Part shown: one piece after another, positions 34,418 through 42,906 of the stretch
Position numbering within the stretch: position 1 is the stretch's first letter
Layout of the letters: each line of letters opens with the position of its first letter
DNA from: an uncultured Pirellulales bacterium
Lineage (GTDB): Bacteria; Planctomycetota; Planctomycetia; Pirellulales; Thermoguttaceae
NCBI GenBank assembly: GCA_938015445.1
Contig: CALLPE010000008.1
Coordinates: 62,001-126,000 of the forward strand
DNA length: 64,000 nt
Reading direction: 5' to 3'
Position numbers and translations under genes: made by a program
Notes under the pieces: model-generated
Seen by the model: the letters and a program-made list of their open reading frames with translations, nothing else
What the model was told of the DNA's origin: nothing
The model's database searches: none

Positions 34418-36856
34418 ATGCGAGGCATTGCTTTGTTGCTGGTGGCGATACTGTGGGCGGCGCTTGGGCATTTCGTCGTTGGCGCAGATACCGTGCAGCG
34501 CTGGGGCTGTTTTGAACTTGCCTTGACCGGCCCTGCCACCGGCAACCCGTATCTGGACGTTCAATGGTGGGCCGTTTTCCGCCAGGGCGATGTGAAGATT
34601 CGCGTGCCCGGCTTCTGGGACGGCGGCGACACGTACAAGCTGCGTTTCAGTCCGCCGACGCTCGGTCAGTGGCGATACCAGACGCACAGCACCACGCCCG
34701 AGCTGGATGGCAAGACCGGTGTGCTGGAAGTGGTGGCCCCGACGGGGAACAATCACGGCCCGGTGGAGGTTTTCAACACTTATTATTTTCGCTATGCCGA
34801 TGGTACGCCGTATCACCAATTCGGCACCACCTGTTACGCCTGGATACACCAGCCGCGTGCTTTGCAGGAGCAGACGCTGCGGACGCTGGCCAGCGCGCCG
34901 TTCAACAAGATTCGGTTCTGCGTTTTCCCTAAGAGTTACGCCTATAACCAAAACGAGCCGGAGCTGTTCGCCTTCCAGCGTAGGCCGGACGGGAAGTTCG
35001 ATTTCGCCCGGCCCGACGTCCGCTTCTGGCGGCATCTGGAGCAGCGCATCTTGGACTTGCAGCGGTTAGGCGTGGAGGCTGATCTGATACTTTGGCATCC
35101 GTACGACCGGTGGGGCTTTTCCGAGATGGGAGCGGCCAACGATGACCGCTATCTGCGGTATTGCATCGCCCGGCTTAGCGCGCTGCGTAACGTCTGGTGG
35201 TCGCTGGCCAACGAGTACGACCTGATGGCGCCCGGCGCGATGCGCGGACACCGTGGCGACAAGCAAATGGCCGATTGGGACCGCTTCTTCCAGATACTGC
35301 AAAAAGAAGATCCCCACCAGCGACTGCGCAGCATTCACAACTGCCGGCAGTTCTACGACCACAAGAAACCCTGGGTGACGCACGCTAGCATTCAATCGCA
35401 CGATTTGCCGCGGGTGTTTCGGTGGCGGGGGGAATACGCGCGGCCGATCATCGTCGATGAATGCGGCTACGAGGGAAACATTCCGCAAGGTTGGGGAAAC
35501 CTCAGCCCGCAAGAAATGGTCCGCCGCTTCTGGCTCGGCACCATGTGCGGTGGTTACGTCGGCCACGGGGAAACCTACAAGCACCCAGAAGATATTCTTT
35601 GGTGGTCCAAAGGCGGCGTGCTTCACGGCCAAAGCCCAGCGCGCATCGCCTGGCTGCGGCAATTTATGGCTCAGTTGCCGCCTTTCGATCAGCTACAGCC
35701 TGCTGAACCCGCTCAAGGACGGTTTATGTTGGCCAAGTCGGGTCAGTTCTACTTGGTGTATTGCACGGTTGCGGGAACGCACACAGTAGAGCTGGCCGGC
35801 GACAAGCCGTACAAATTGGACTTGATAGACCCTTGGGAGATGACCATTGCGGCCATCGGCAACGCACAGCCCGGCCAGGCGAAGTTGCACGCCCCTAAAG
35901 CGAACGTGGCGTTCCGCTTGCAAGTTTATCAGCCTGGCGAGCCGCTGCGGCCCGAGCCGAAGATCGAGGCGTCGGTGACCGAGGGTGTAGCCCCGTTGAG
36001 CGTGAAGTTCTCTGGCTCCGGCGGAGAGAAGCTGCACTGGGACTTCGGCGACGGCACGAGCGCCACAGGGCCATCAGCCGCCCACGTGTACAGTAAACCG
36101 GGCGTGTACACCGTCACCTTGACTGCCCACAGCGCTGAACGCCAGGGGCGCAGCTTCGTCGACATTGTCGTGGATCGCAGCGTCATGGAGCCGCTGGTTC
36201 GTGCAGGTTTTCTCCAAAACGAATCGCCGGCGCTAAAATTGCAAGGGACTGCGCGGCGCGGTCAAGGCGGCGCGTTCCATTTGCCCGATGGCCCACCGTG
36301 GGGCTGGGTAGAAGTAGCCGAATCGCCAATCGAAGACATCCGCGGTCTGCAATCCTTCACCATCCTTGGATGGCTCAAGCCCGAAAGCCTCAAGACCGGG
36401 GCAGGCGGAAATCGCATCCTCTTCTGCCTGAACAAAGACCACTCCGGAATAGACCTGGTGTGCCATGCCGATGGACGGTTGCGGCTGGCGGTGAATCAAT
36501 GGCCTGACAATGTCAAGTGCGACAGCTCGCCGGGAAAACTTCAGGTAGGCAAATGGACGTTCTTTGCCGTCACTTACCACGCCAAACGCAGCAGCGATAA
36601 CGTAAGCTGGTATTTCAGCTCGCCTTTGGATGCGCCCGGCCAAGCGGAAGTAAAGCTCGATCGCCACAGCACCTACAGCGCCGGGGCGGTGGGAGTGGAC
36701 GTTGGCCCGCTGTGCATCGGCAACTTCAATCCCACTATGCGCAGCTACGGAATGGACCGCCAGTTCCGTGGACAGATTCGCGGCTTGCAAGTGTTCGGCA
36801 GCCGATTGGCCGACCGCGGCGCGCTGGATTTGCAAACCATTGTCAAACACATGTGA
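34418..36856 (+). CDS. Secreted glycosidase-like protein: DUF5060 + DUF4038-like barrel + PKD + LamG
   Basis: 812 residues from ATG 34418, with AGGGAG just upstream; residues 1-23 are a signal peptide (GIALLLVAILWAALGHFVVG-A). An N-terminal beta sandwich of DUF5060 type (WAVFRQGDVKIRVPGFWDGG, then LRFSPPTLGQWRYQTHST) comes first. A TIM-barrel follows (GTTCYAWIHQ, NKIRFCVFPKSYAYN, DLILWHPYDRWGF, NVWWSLANEYDLM with a candidate acid/base Glu, IIVDECGYEG with a candidate nucleophile Glu). Then come a PKD domain (LHWDFGDGTSATGPSAAHVY) at ~540 and a LamG/concanavalin-like domain to the end. It is probably a polysaccharide-degrading enzyme acting outside the cytoplasm. The substrate is unknown. Confidence 0.82.
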   Translation: MRGIALLLVAILWAALGHFVVGADTVQRWGCFELALTGPATGNPYLDVQWWAVFRQGDVKIRVPGFWDGGDTYKLRFSPPTLGQWRYQTHSTTPELDGKTGVLEVVAPTGNNHGPVEVFNTYYFRYADGTPYHQFGTTCYAWIHQPRALQEQTLRTLASAPFNKIRFCVFPKSYAYNQNEPELFAFQRRPDGKFDFARPDVRFWRHLEQRILDLQRLGVEADLILWHPYDRWGFSEMGAANDDRYLRYCIARLSALRNVWWSLANEYDLMAPGAMRGHRGDKQMADWDRFFQILQKEDPHQRLRSIHNCRQFYDHKKPWVTHASIQSHDLPRVFRWRGEYARPIIVDECGYEGNIPQGWGNLSPQEMVRRFWLGTMCGGYVGHGETYKHPEDILWWSKGGVLHGQSPARIAWLRQFMAQLPPFDQLQPAEPAQGRFMLAKSGQFYLVYCTVAGTHTVELAGDKPYKLDLIDPWEMTIAAIGNAQPGQAKLHAPKANVAFRLQVYQPGEPLRPEPKIEASVTEGVAPLSVKFSGSGGEKLHWDFGDGTSATGPSAAHVYSKPGVYTVTLTAHSAERQGRSFVDIVVDRSVMEPLVRAGFLQNESPALKLQGTARRGQGGAFHLPDGPPWGWVEVAESPIEDIRGLQSFTILGWLKPESLKTGAGGNRILFCLNKDHSGIDLVCHADGRLRLAVNQWPDNVKCDSSPGKLQVGKWTFFAVTYHAKRSSDNVSWYFSSPLDAPGQAEVKLDRHSTYSAGAVGVDVGPLCIGNFNPTMRSYGMDRQFRGQIRGLQVFGSRLADRGALDLQTIVKHM

Positions 36857-36971
36857 CGACCGAACGCTGCGCTGCCGAAAACAATCGCTGTCGCACCGCC
36901 AAACATGGCACGCCGTTCTGAAACCCCAACTGGCCATGCGCCTGATGGAAGCGGCGAGTTGATGCGGTGCG

Positions 36972-37105
36972 AGCGTTTGTTATCGGGCCATTCCGTTATC
37001 GGGCCATTCGGGGTTGATAGGCGGTAGGGAAACGGGCCATTCGGAATTGATAGGCCGCAAGGAAAATCGCCGCATTTATAGCCGGCAAGGAAAAGCGCCG
37101 CAACG
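36972..37105. repeat. Nested tandem repeats (16-, 33- and ~29-bp periods)
   Basis: GTTATCGGGCCATTC occurs at 36979 and 36995. GGGCCATTCGGGGTTGATAGG at 37001 recurs as GGGCCATTCGGAATTGATAGG at 37034. ATAGGCCGCAAGGAAAATCG then recurs as ATAGCCGGCAAGGAAAAGCG near 37078. They fill the gap between the convergent glycosidase-like and histidine kinase genes. Confidence 0.75.
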
Positions 37106-38860
37106 TCAGACGGCTGGGGATATTGACGCGGGCGCATCGACCGCACGCAGATCGCAGGGGAGTTCGAAACGGATGGCCGCGCCGCCGCCGGGGCGATTCT
37201 CGGCCCAGATGCGTCCCCGGTGGGCGGCGATGATCTCGCGGCAGATTGCCAACCCCAGCCCGGTGCCCCCAGCCGAACTGCGCGTCTTGCTGGACTGAAT
37301 GAACTTGTCGAAGATCGCTTCCAGCTCGTCTTCGGGAACGCCCACCCCTTGATCGCAAACGGCCGCTTGTATCTTGTCGCCATCGCGCTGGAAAACCACC
37401 TCCACGGTGCTGCCCTGGGGCGAGAACTTGATGGCGTTGTCCAGCAGATTGCGGAACACTTGCAGCAACTTCATCTGATCGCCGATGACCTTCGTATCGA
37501 ACTGGCACTTGGCCACCAGCAGTGTGATCCCTTTTTCCGCAGACCGCGAGCTTTGCTCGTCGGCTGCGCTGAGCGCCAGCATGCGCAAGTCGGTGGGCGC
37601 AAAATCGTAGGTGGCCTTGCCCGACTCGAGTTTCGCCAAGTCCAGCAGGTCGTTGATCAGCGCCAGCAGACTCTTCCCGCAGCGGTCGATTTTTTCAAAG
37701 TACGTGCGCAGTTTCTCCGGCGGCGCAACCAGCGACTCTTTCAGTCCGAAAGCCGCAAAACTCAAAATGCCATGCAACGGGGTGCGCAGCTCGTGCGACA
37801 TGTTGGCCAAGAAACGGGTCTTGGCCTCGTTGGCTTGCTCGGCCGCCTTGCACATCTCGACAAGAGCTTCATTGGCCCGTTGCAGTTCCTCGGTCCGCTC
37901 GGCCACCAGTTCTTCCAGGTGCGCTTGGTAGTGGGCAAGCTCTTCTTCCCTGCGTTTTTGTTCTGTGATGTCGCGGGCGATAATCGTCGCCAGCGGTCGC
38001 TCGTCCACCTCGACAGTGCGCACCGAAACCATTAGCGGTACCCGGCTGCCGTCTTTTCTGTGGCCTACGACTTCCCGCGTGAAGTCGAACTGTCGCCGGT
38101 GCCCGGATAAATCGCCGAAGAACTGTTGATGCTGTTCCTGTTGCTCCGGCGGCATAAGAATCCGCAGCGGCTTGCCGATGATCTCCGCGGCGCTATAGCC
38201 GAAAATCCTTTCGGCTGTGATGTTGAACATTTCCACTCGTCCGTGCTCGTCGGCAGTGATTATGGCGTCGCCGGCGGTCTGCATCACTGCGCTGATGCGC
38301 GCGTAGTACGCCTGCTGTTCGCAAAGCCGGCGTTCGTGCTCTTCGATGGCGGCAGCCACCGCCTGTTGATAAGACTCGGCAAGCGTTTCCTGCTGGGCCT
38401 TCAGATGCGCTACTTTGACGCGGAGATGTTTGAGCGTTTGCTCGGCTTGGACGGCCAACAGCGCCAGCCCGGTGCAGGCTTCCAGCGCTACGTGCAGCGG
38501 CGCGATCTCCCAGTCGGAAACTGCCCTTTCCAGCAAGCCACACAGCAGGCCGGTCTGTTGGCCGATACGCGCCTTTACGGCAAATGCGGTGCTTTCCGCA
38601 GCGTCGCCGGACTGCCAGCGAGCAATACTGGCGGCGCCCAACTGTTCGAGGGCTTCTGCGGCCAGCGATTTGGCTTCCTGTATTGCAAACGGCCGGCTGG
38701 CTTGAGTGGCCACCGGGCGTCCGAATTGGTCAACCAACATCAATAGCGACGGATCGTAATCCCGAAGCAGCCTATGCACTATCGCCAGCGCACCGGTTTC
38801 GTCGGCCGGCACGTGGGGCTGATCGAGCATCTCGGCCAAATCGCAAAGCGGTTGACTCAT
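37106..38860 (-). CDS. PAS-domain sensor histidine kinase
   Basis: 584 residues, with no predicted transmembrane helix. The N-terminal ~170 residues form a possible sensor region. They are followed by a coiled coil (~150-190), a PAS domain (~195-310: ISAVMQTAGDAIITADEHGR, FGYSAAEIIGKPLRILMP, then IIARDITEQKRREEE), a second coiled coil, a HisKA domain with phospho-acceptor His in FLANMSHELRTPLHGIL (~356), and HATPase_c (FRNLLDNAIKFSP, VCDQGVGVPEDE, GTGLGLAICREII). It is cytoplasmic and has no receiver domain. Its start lies inside the 3' end of the GT87-like gene, overlapping by 89 bases, which implies co-transcription. No cognate regulator is adjacent. Confidence 0.92.
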   Translation of the reverse strand: MSQPLCDLAEMLDQPHVPADETGALAIVHRLLRDYDPSLLMLVDQFGRPVATQASRPFAIQEAKSLAAEALEQLGAASIARWQSGDAAESTAFAVKARIGQQTGLLCGLLERAVSDWEIAPLHVALEACTGLALLAVQAEQTLKHLRVKVAHLKAQQETLAESYQQAVAAAIEEHERRLCEQQAYYARISAVMQTAGDAIITADEHGRVEMFNITAERIFGYSAAEIIGKPLRILMPPEQQEQHQQFFGDLSGHRRQFDFTREVVGHRKDGSRVPLMVSVRTVEVDERPLATIIARDITEQKRREEELAHYQAHLEELVAERTEELQRANEALVEMCKAAEQANEAKTRFLANMSHELRTPLHGILSFAAFGLKESLVAPPEKLRTYFEKIDRCGKSLLALINDLLDLAKLESGKATYDFAPTDLRMLALSAADEQSSRSAEKGITLLVAKCQFDTKVIGDQMKLLQVFRNLLDNAIKFSPQGSTVEVVFQRDGDKIQAAVCDQGVGVPEDELEAIFDKFIQSSKTRSSAGGTGLGLAICREIIAAHRGRIWAENRPGGGAAIRFELPCDLRAVDAPASISPAV

Positions 38861-40379
38861 CGCTACTGCCCTGGGCGGCCTGGTGCCGATAAGACGGCGG
38901 AGTCTGCGGCAGGCAATCGGCTCGTGGACCGTTGCCGCCCGTGTGTGTTACGACCCTTGGTTCAGTAATTTCCCCAGAAGAAGTACCCTGTAGATACGAT
39001 AGCTTCGCAGGAACGGCGCGGCGCTGAGATGTGGCGTTGAGCGAGTGCGATGCGCCGCTTTGCACCGATCTTGCCGGTCGTGCCGCCCAAAACGCGACCA
39101 ACCACACTGCGAACCCGAGCACTGCCAACGGATGTACTGCCATTACCACCGGATAATCCGGCAGCCGGCGCTCGAATTCGCCGCTGTTGGCCATCGTCAT
39201 AAGCAGCGAGGCGGGTACCATCAGCCACGGGGCGCACGGTTGGGAAACCGATGTCATAAAGGCCCAAACGTTCAGCGGAGCGATCAGCCCAAAGGTAGCC
39301 CGTTCGGTGCCGGGACCGAAGGTAAGCTGCCAGGCTGCCCACATCGATAGCACGAACGTGAGCAGCTTGGCTTTGAAGACGGCGGCCGCTTTTGGCGGGG
39401 TTGCGTCCGCAGGAAATGCGAGGTTGCGGTCGAATCGGAGCTGCGCCGCAGTTTGAGCGCTGCCCGGTGAGCCGTGAGAAGGCTCTGGCAGACCCGGGTC
39501 ATTGTCGCCCGGAAGGATTTCTCGTCTCCATTGCCAGCCTTTCAGCAGGCACAAGCCAAGGACTGCCAAGGCTGAAGCGAGCTGCAACACTGCGTAAACT
39601 CGTGCGTTCACCGGCGGCCAGAACACCTCCCAAATCGTCCATGCGTCGCGGTATATGTGGCGTTCCAGCGCTGGACCTGTCAGCAGCGCGTACCAGTTGC
39701 GGTACTGATCGCACACGTACTGCCAGTCGGCGACTAGTAACGGCGCGGCACCGACGGCTAGCAGGCAAACGATGTAGCGTACGCTCAACTGCCGCGGCCA
39801 ACAGGCGCACATCAGCAGTCCTGCCGCCACCGGCCATACCTTTATTTGCACCGGTGCCGCAAGCAGCAGGGCCGCTAGCCACCATCGATTGTTGACCACC
39901 GCAGCCGCTGCGCAAGCCACCAAAGCGAAGACTAGGGCGTTGCTTTGTGCGGTCCAAAGCGTGCGCACCGCCGCCGGCAGCAACAGGAGGACGAACACCG
40001 CTCGCCGCCGTGGTGTGTCCAAGCCGGGCAACACCCAACGCCACAGCGCCCACGCTCCGATCAGCAGCGCCGCCACATTTAGCCACGACCACAACAGGCT
40101 GCCCAGCCACTGCGGCAGTACAGCCAGCGGGATCATCGACACGGCAAACGCCGGCCCGTAGCGGAATCCGGTGACGCGGTGCTTGGGCTGATACAGGTTG
40201 TCGCGGGCCAACCATGCTTCAGCGCCGCCAACGAACGCGGGAAAGGTCGAGCGGTCAGCGGGTTGCGCAGCGGCCTTCCAGCCCAGGACAGCCAAGAAAA
40301 CCAACCACACCCCGACCGCCGCCCAATTCAACCACCGGTCGAGAATGCTTTGCCTACCACCCTCAGCAAGCTGATTCAT
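38772..40379 (-). CDS. GT87-like (DUF2029) polyprenol-phosphate-dependent mannosyltransferase-type membrane protein
   Basis: 535 residues with about ten membrane segments in residues ~15-440 (e.g. WAAVGVWLVFLAVLGW, SLLWSWLNVAALLIGAWALW, VFALVACAAAAVV). The early loop TFPAFVGGAEAWLARDNLYQP and FRYGPAFAVSMIPLAVLP fit the DUF2029/GT87 family, which transfers sugars from polyprenyl-phosphate donors on the outer face of the membrane. The last ~95 residues are low-complexity and polar, and overlap the histidine kinase gene in another frame. This may reflect a lost stop or an old frameshift. Its 5' end overlaps the deacetylase gene by 17 bases. Confidence 0.78.
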   Translation of the reverse strand: MNQLAEGGRQSILDRWLNWAAVGVWLVFLAVLGWKAAAQPADRSTFPAFVGGAEAWLARDNLYQPKHRVTGFRYGPAFAVSMIPLAVLPQWLGSLLWSWLNVAALLIGAWALWRWVLPGLDTPRRRAVFVLLLLPAAVRTLWTAQSNALVFALVACAAAAVVNNRWWLAALLLAAPVQIKVWPVAAGLLMCACWPRQLSVRYIVCLLAVGAAPLLVADWQYVCDQYRNWYALLTGPALERHIYRDAWTIWEVFWPPVNARVYAVLQLASALAVLGLCLLKGWQWRREILPGDNDPGLPEPSHGSPGSAQTAAQLRFDRNLAFPADATPPKAAAVFKAKLLTFVLSMWAAWQLTFGPGTERATFGLIAPLNVWAFMTSVSQPCAPWLMVPASLLMTMANSGEFERRLPDYPVVMAVHPLAVLGFAVWLVAFWAARPARSVQSGASHSLNATSQRRAVPAKLSYLQGTSSGEITEPRVVTHTGGNGPRADCLPQTPPSYRHQAAQGSSDESTALRFGRDARSAPRAGRRNRCAGDSA

Positions 40380-41424
40380 TAGGCTTGTCCTTCGTGTGTG
40401 CCCCCGCCGCCAACTGTTGCAAACGCCCTAGCGTTCGGCCAGAGGCAGCGATGCATCGGGCCAACTCGGCGGACGTTAACAGCCGAGTTTCCTTGGGCCG
40501 TTTTCCTTCCAACGGATCGTGCCATCCGTCACATCTGCCGCTAGATGGCTCCCAAGGCTCCACTGCCGGATGAATGACTATTTCCACGTACTGCGCTGCG
40601 GTGCATTGCTGCAAGTATTGTTCGACCATCCTTGCGCTGGTGATGCGTGCGGCGTGGACGGTTCCACACACCGCGTCGGGAAAGGCAAGGCCGCGTGCTT
40701 GCAGTCGGAGCCGTTGCCTGGTTGCGAAGTAGCGCTTCACTTGTCCGAGCAACCATATCCACGGTCCGAAGCCTGACAACACTGTGCTGCGCAGCAGACC
40801 TGGTTCGACGGCCGAGCGCACCACGGCAATGCCAAAACGTTCGAGCAGTTCGGGCATCAATTGGCCGATTGCCGGGATTAGTTCGATGTATTGGTGGCCG
40901 TTCAAGTGCGTCGGTCTGACGCCGTGATCTAGCACCAGCTCGACTTGTCCGACAAGCTCCCGTCTGATCGCGGCCAACGCCGCTGGCGACGGACGGCGCA
41001 GTCGGAAAAACAGTTTCCACACGCCAGGAAACCGGCCTTCGGCGTCGAGCAGTTTGGCCGGGTATCGCTCGCCGGTTAGCGGTCGGCCTTGCGTGAGGTT
41101 CAGATGCACGCCCATGTCAGGCGGCAAGGGCGGGTCGCCAAGCGTCCGTCTGACGGCGGCTGAGGGCCACGACCGCTGGTGCCACTCGGCCAGCAGATGC
41201 TTCCAAGCCGAAAGCGCCTCGGAGGCGTGCGGCGCGTTGGCGATCACGGCGGTGCTGGTCAGCAACCCGTGCCGAAAACCGCGCACCACTCCTTCGGTCG
41301 TCGCCCGGTTCAGGCCGTAATCGTCGGCGTGGAGGATCAATCGGCGGATGGGCGGCCGAGCCATCGCCGGTCCAGCGAGCCAGTCGACCTGCACATCGGT
41401 GGTGTTTTTCGCATGAGTAGCCAT
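40363..41424 (-). CDS. ChbG/HpnK (YdjC-type) carbohydrate deacetylase
   Basis: 353 residues. It shows LILHADDYGLNRATTEGVVRGF, with the metal-binding DD near the N-terminus, then STAVIANAPHASEAL, MGVHLNLTQGRPL (metal His) and GVRPTHLNGHQYIEL (second metal His). These are the landmarks of ChbG/HpnK deacetylases, which remove N-acetyl groups from glycans, diacetylchitobiose or hopanoid glucosamine. It lies between two glycosyltransferases, so a glycolipid or lipid-linked sugar is the likely target. The start is at ATG 41424; an internal ATG at codon 21 is the alternative. Confidence 0.88.
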   Translation of the reverse strand: MATHAKNTTDVQVDWLAGPAMARPPIRRLILHADDYGLNRATTEGVVRGFRHGLLTSTAVIANAPHASEALSAWKHLLAEWHQRSWPSAAVRRTLGDPPLPPDMGVHLNLTQGRPLTGERYPAKLLDAEGRFPGVWKLFFRLRRPSPAALAAIRRELVGQVELVLDHGVRPTHLNGHQYIELIPAIGQLMPELLERFGIAVVRSAVEPGLLRSTVLSGFGPWIWLLGQVKRYFATRQRLRLQARGLAFPDAVCGTVHAARITSARMVEQYLQQCTAAQYVEIVIHPAVEPWEPSSGRCDGWHDPLEGKRPKETRLLTSAELARCIAASGRTLGRLQQLAAGAHTKDKPNESAC

Positions 41425-41562
41425 CGTCTAGTTCGCTACAAGGGGCTTCGCCCTCATCGGACACATTCCGCATGCCGACGATACGCTCCGAAAAGTCTTG
41501 CCGATACACTCCGAGAAATCGTCGCACCGGCTTGGTCCTTGCAACCGAAACCAGTACGACTA
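41425..41562. repeat. Short spacer with ~22-bp GCCGATACNCTCCGA duplication
   Basis: ATGCCGACGATACGCTCCGA is followed by CTTGCCGATACACTCCGAGA (units near 41473 and 41496), in the 138-base spacer between the GT2 and deacetylase genes. Confidence 0.6.
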
Positions 41563-42432
41563 TCAGGCTGCTTCTTTCCGCTGCTGTGTCGCCGCTTCCG
41601 ACTGGTGCTGCCAGACCGCCGGATACGGCACAACCGGTATCGGCAGACGAAGTTTCCTCGCAGCAAGCCAGATGCGCACCAAATCCACCAGCATCGGCAG
41701 CGCATGACGCCGGATCGATAACGTCGAGCCGTAGTCGTTCACCAGCGTTACCGGCACGCGCTGGAATCGCAGGCGCAAACGCTCAGTGAGCATCACCACT
41801 TCGGCGTCGAAGGCGAAGCCGTCGATTGTCGCACGGGAAAAGACATCGACGGCTGCGCGCCGGCTGAACAACTTCAGGCCGCATTGCGTGTCTGTGACCT
41901 GCCGGGAAATCAACAGCCGGGCTAATTGGCGGAAGACGATGGTGGCCAGTTGCCGGGCCGGACGCCGGGAAGCCAGGTGTTTCGACTCCGGCAGGTCGCG
42001 GGCGCCAAACACCACGTCGCAACGTCCGGAAACTATCAAATCATATCCCTGCCTCAGCGCCGTCAGATCGAAGGGCAGATCGGCATCAGTAAAGGCTACA
42101 ACCCGACCGGTAGCTGCCAACATCCCTGTCCGCACTGCCCGGCCTTTCCCGCCGCACCGCTCCAGCCGGATGGTAGAAAACCGCGCCCCGTAGCGGCAAG
42201 CAATGGCACCGGTTTGGTCGGTGCTGCCGTCGTCTATCACCAACAGGCGGTAATCGATGTCCCAACCGGCAAAGTAATCGGCCGCCTGCTGCAACGTCCA
42301 CGGAAGACGCCGCTCCTCGTTGTGTGCAGGGATGACCAGCGTCAGGTCGTGATCGCACGGACTAGCTGCCGCCGCCGTTAGAGGGCAGCAATGCTGGGAT
42401 GCCGCGGCGCAACGCGTCAGATGGCCTTCCAT
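41563..42432 (-). CDS. GT2 family glycosyltransferase (dolichyl/undecaprenyl-phosphate glucosyltransferase-like)
   Basis: 289 residues, GT-A fold. It shows LTLVIPAHNEERRLPWTLQQ, VIDDGSTDQTGAIA, then GGKGRAVRTGMLAATGRVVAFTDADLPFDL with the DAD metal site, then DTQCGLKLFSRRAAVDVF and DGFAFDAEVVML. This combination is that of polyprenyl-phosphate glucosyl/mannosyltransferases of the DPM1/ALG5 type. It would make the lipid-linked sugar donor that the GT87-like protein downstream could use. It is the first gene of the overlapping minus-strand cluster. Confidence 0.9.
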   Translation of the reverse strand: MEGHLTRCAAASQHCCPLTAAAASPCDHDLTLVIPAHNEERRLPWTLQQAADYFAGWDIDYRLLVIDDGSTDQTGAIACRYGARFSTIRLERCGGKGRAVRTGMLAATGRVVAFTDADLPFDLTALRQGYDLIVSGRCDVVFGARDLPESKHLASRRPARQLATIVFRQLARLLISRQVTDTQCGLKLFSRRAAVDVFSRATIDGFAFDAEVVMLTERLRLRFQRVPVTLVNDYGSTLSIRRHALPMLVDLVRIWLAARKLRLPIPVVPYPAVWQHQSEAATQQRKEAA

Positions 42433-42906
42433 GGCTGAACTTTGGGAATCCTTTCCGCCGCCGGGCGCCTATGATGTGGGACTTGCCCTTGTCGTCGCTG
42501 CCCAGCAGGCCGAGAACATGGAGCCTATCAGCTCAAATACGGGAGTTGCCAGGTCAAATGCAAAAAAAGTTTTAAGCTCCCAGGCCAAATATCGAATCGA
42601 CCAGGCCAAAGAGGGAATCTACCGCGGCAGCTACAGCACCGACTGGGCCGACGACCGAGGCCCGCCCCGGTTGGGAATTCTTCGCGTTAAGTCGAGTGCG
42701 AGTTTTTAATCTTTTGGCGGACTTTTGTAAAGGTCAATTATATAAGTAACAAGCACAAGATGGCGAGAATGGGCACTTTCGGCATCCAGTACGCGTACCG
42801 ATGCGACACATTCAATATGCAGACCCACGCAGCACCCGGCGCCGCAGTTGCCCACAACGGCGGTGCCGCTAGTACTGGCGGAAAAGGCCGATCAACACGG
42901 TCCGAA
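42433..42906. other. 474-bp gene-free spacer, partly AT-rich
   Basis: Expected to hold the promoter of the glycosyltransferase cluster. Contains imperfect units AGGTCAAATGCAAA, AGGCCAAATATCGA and AGGCCAAAGAGGGA (~42559-42620) and an A/T-rich stretch at ~42700-42770. A small rightward frame starting at 42431 has no ribosome binding site or family features. Confidence 0.55.

Noticed and set aside
42431-42709. Small plus-strand gene of 92 residues
   Set aside because: It begins opposite the GT2 start without a ribosome binding site, and its sequence follows the spacer repeats.
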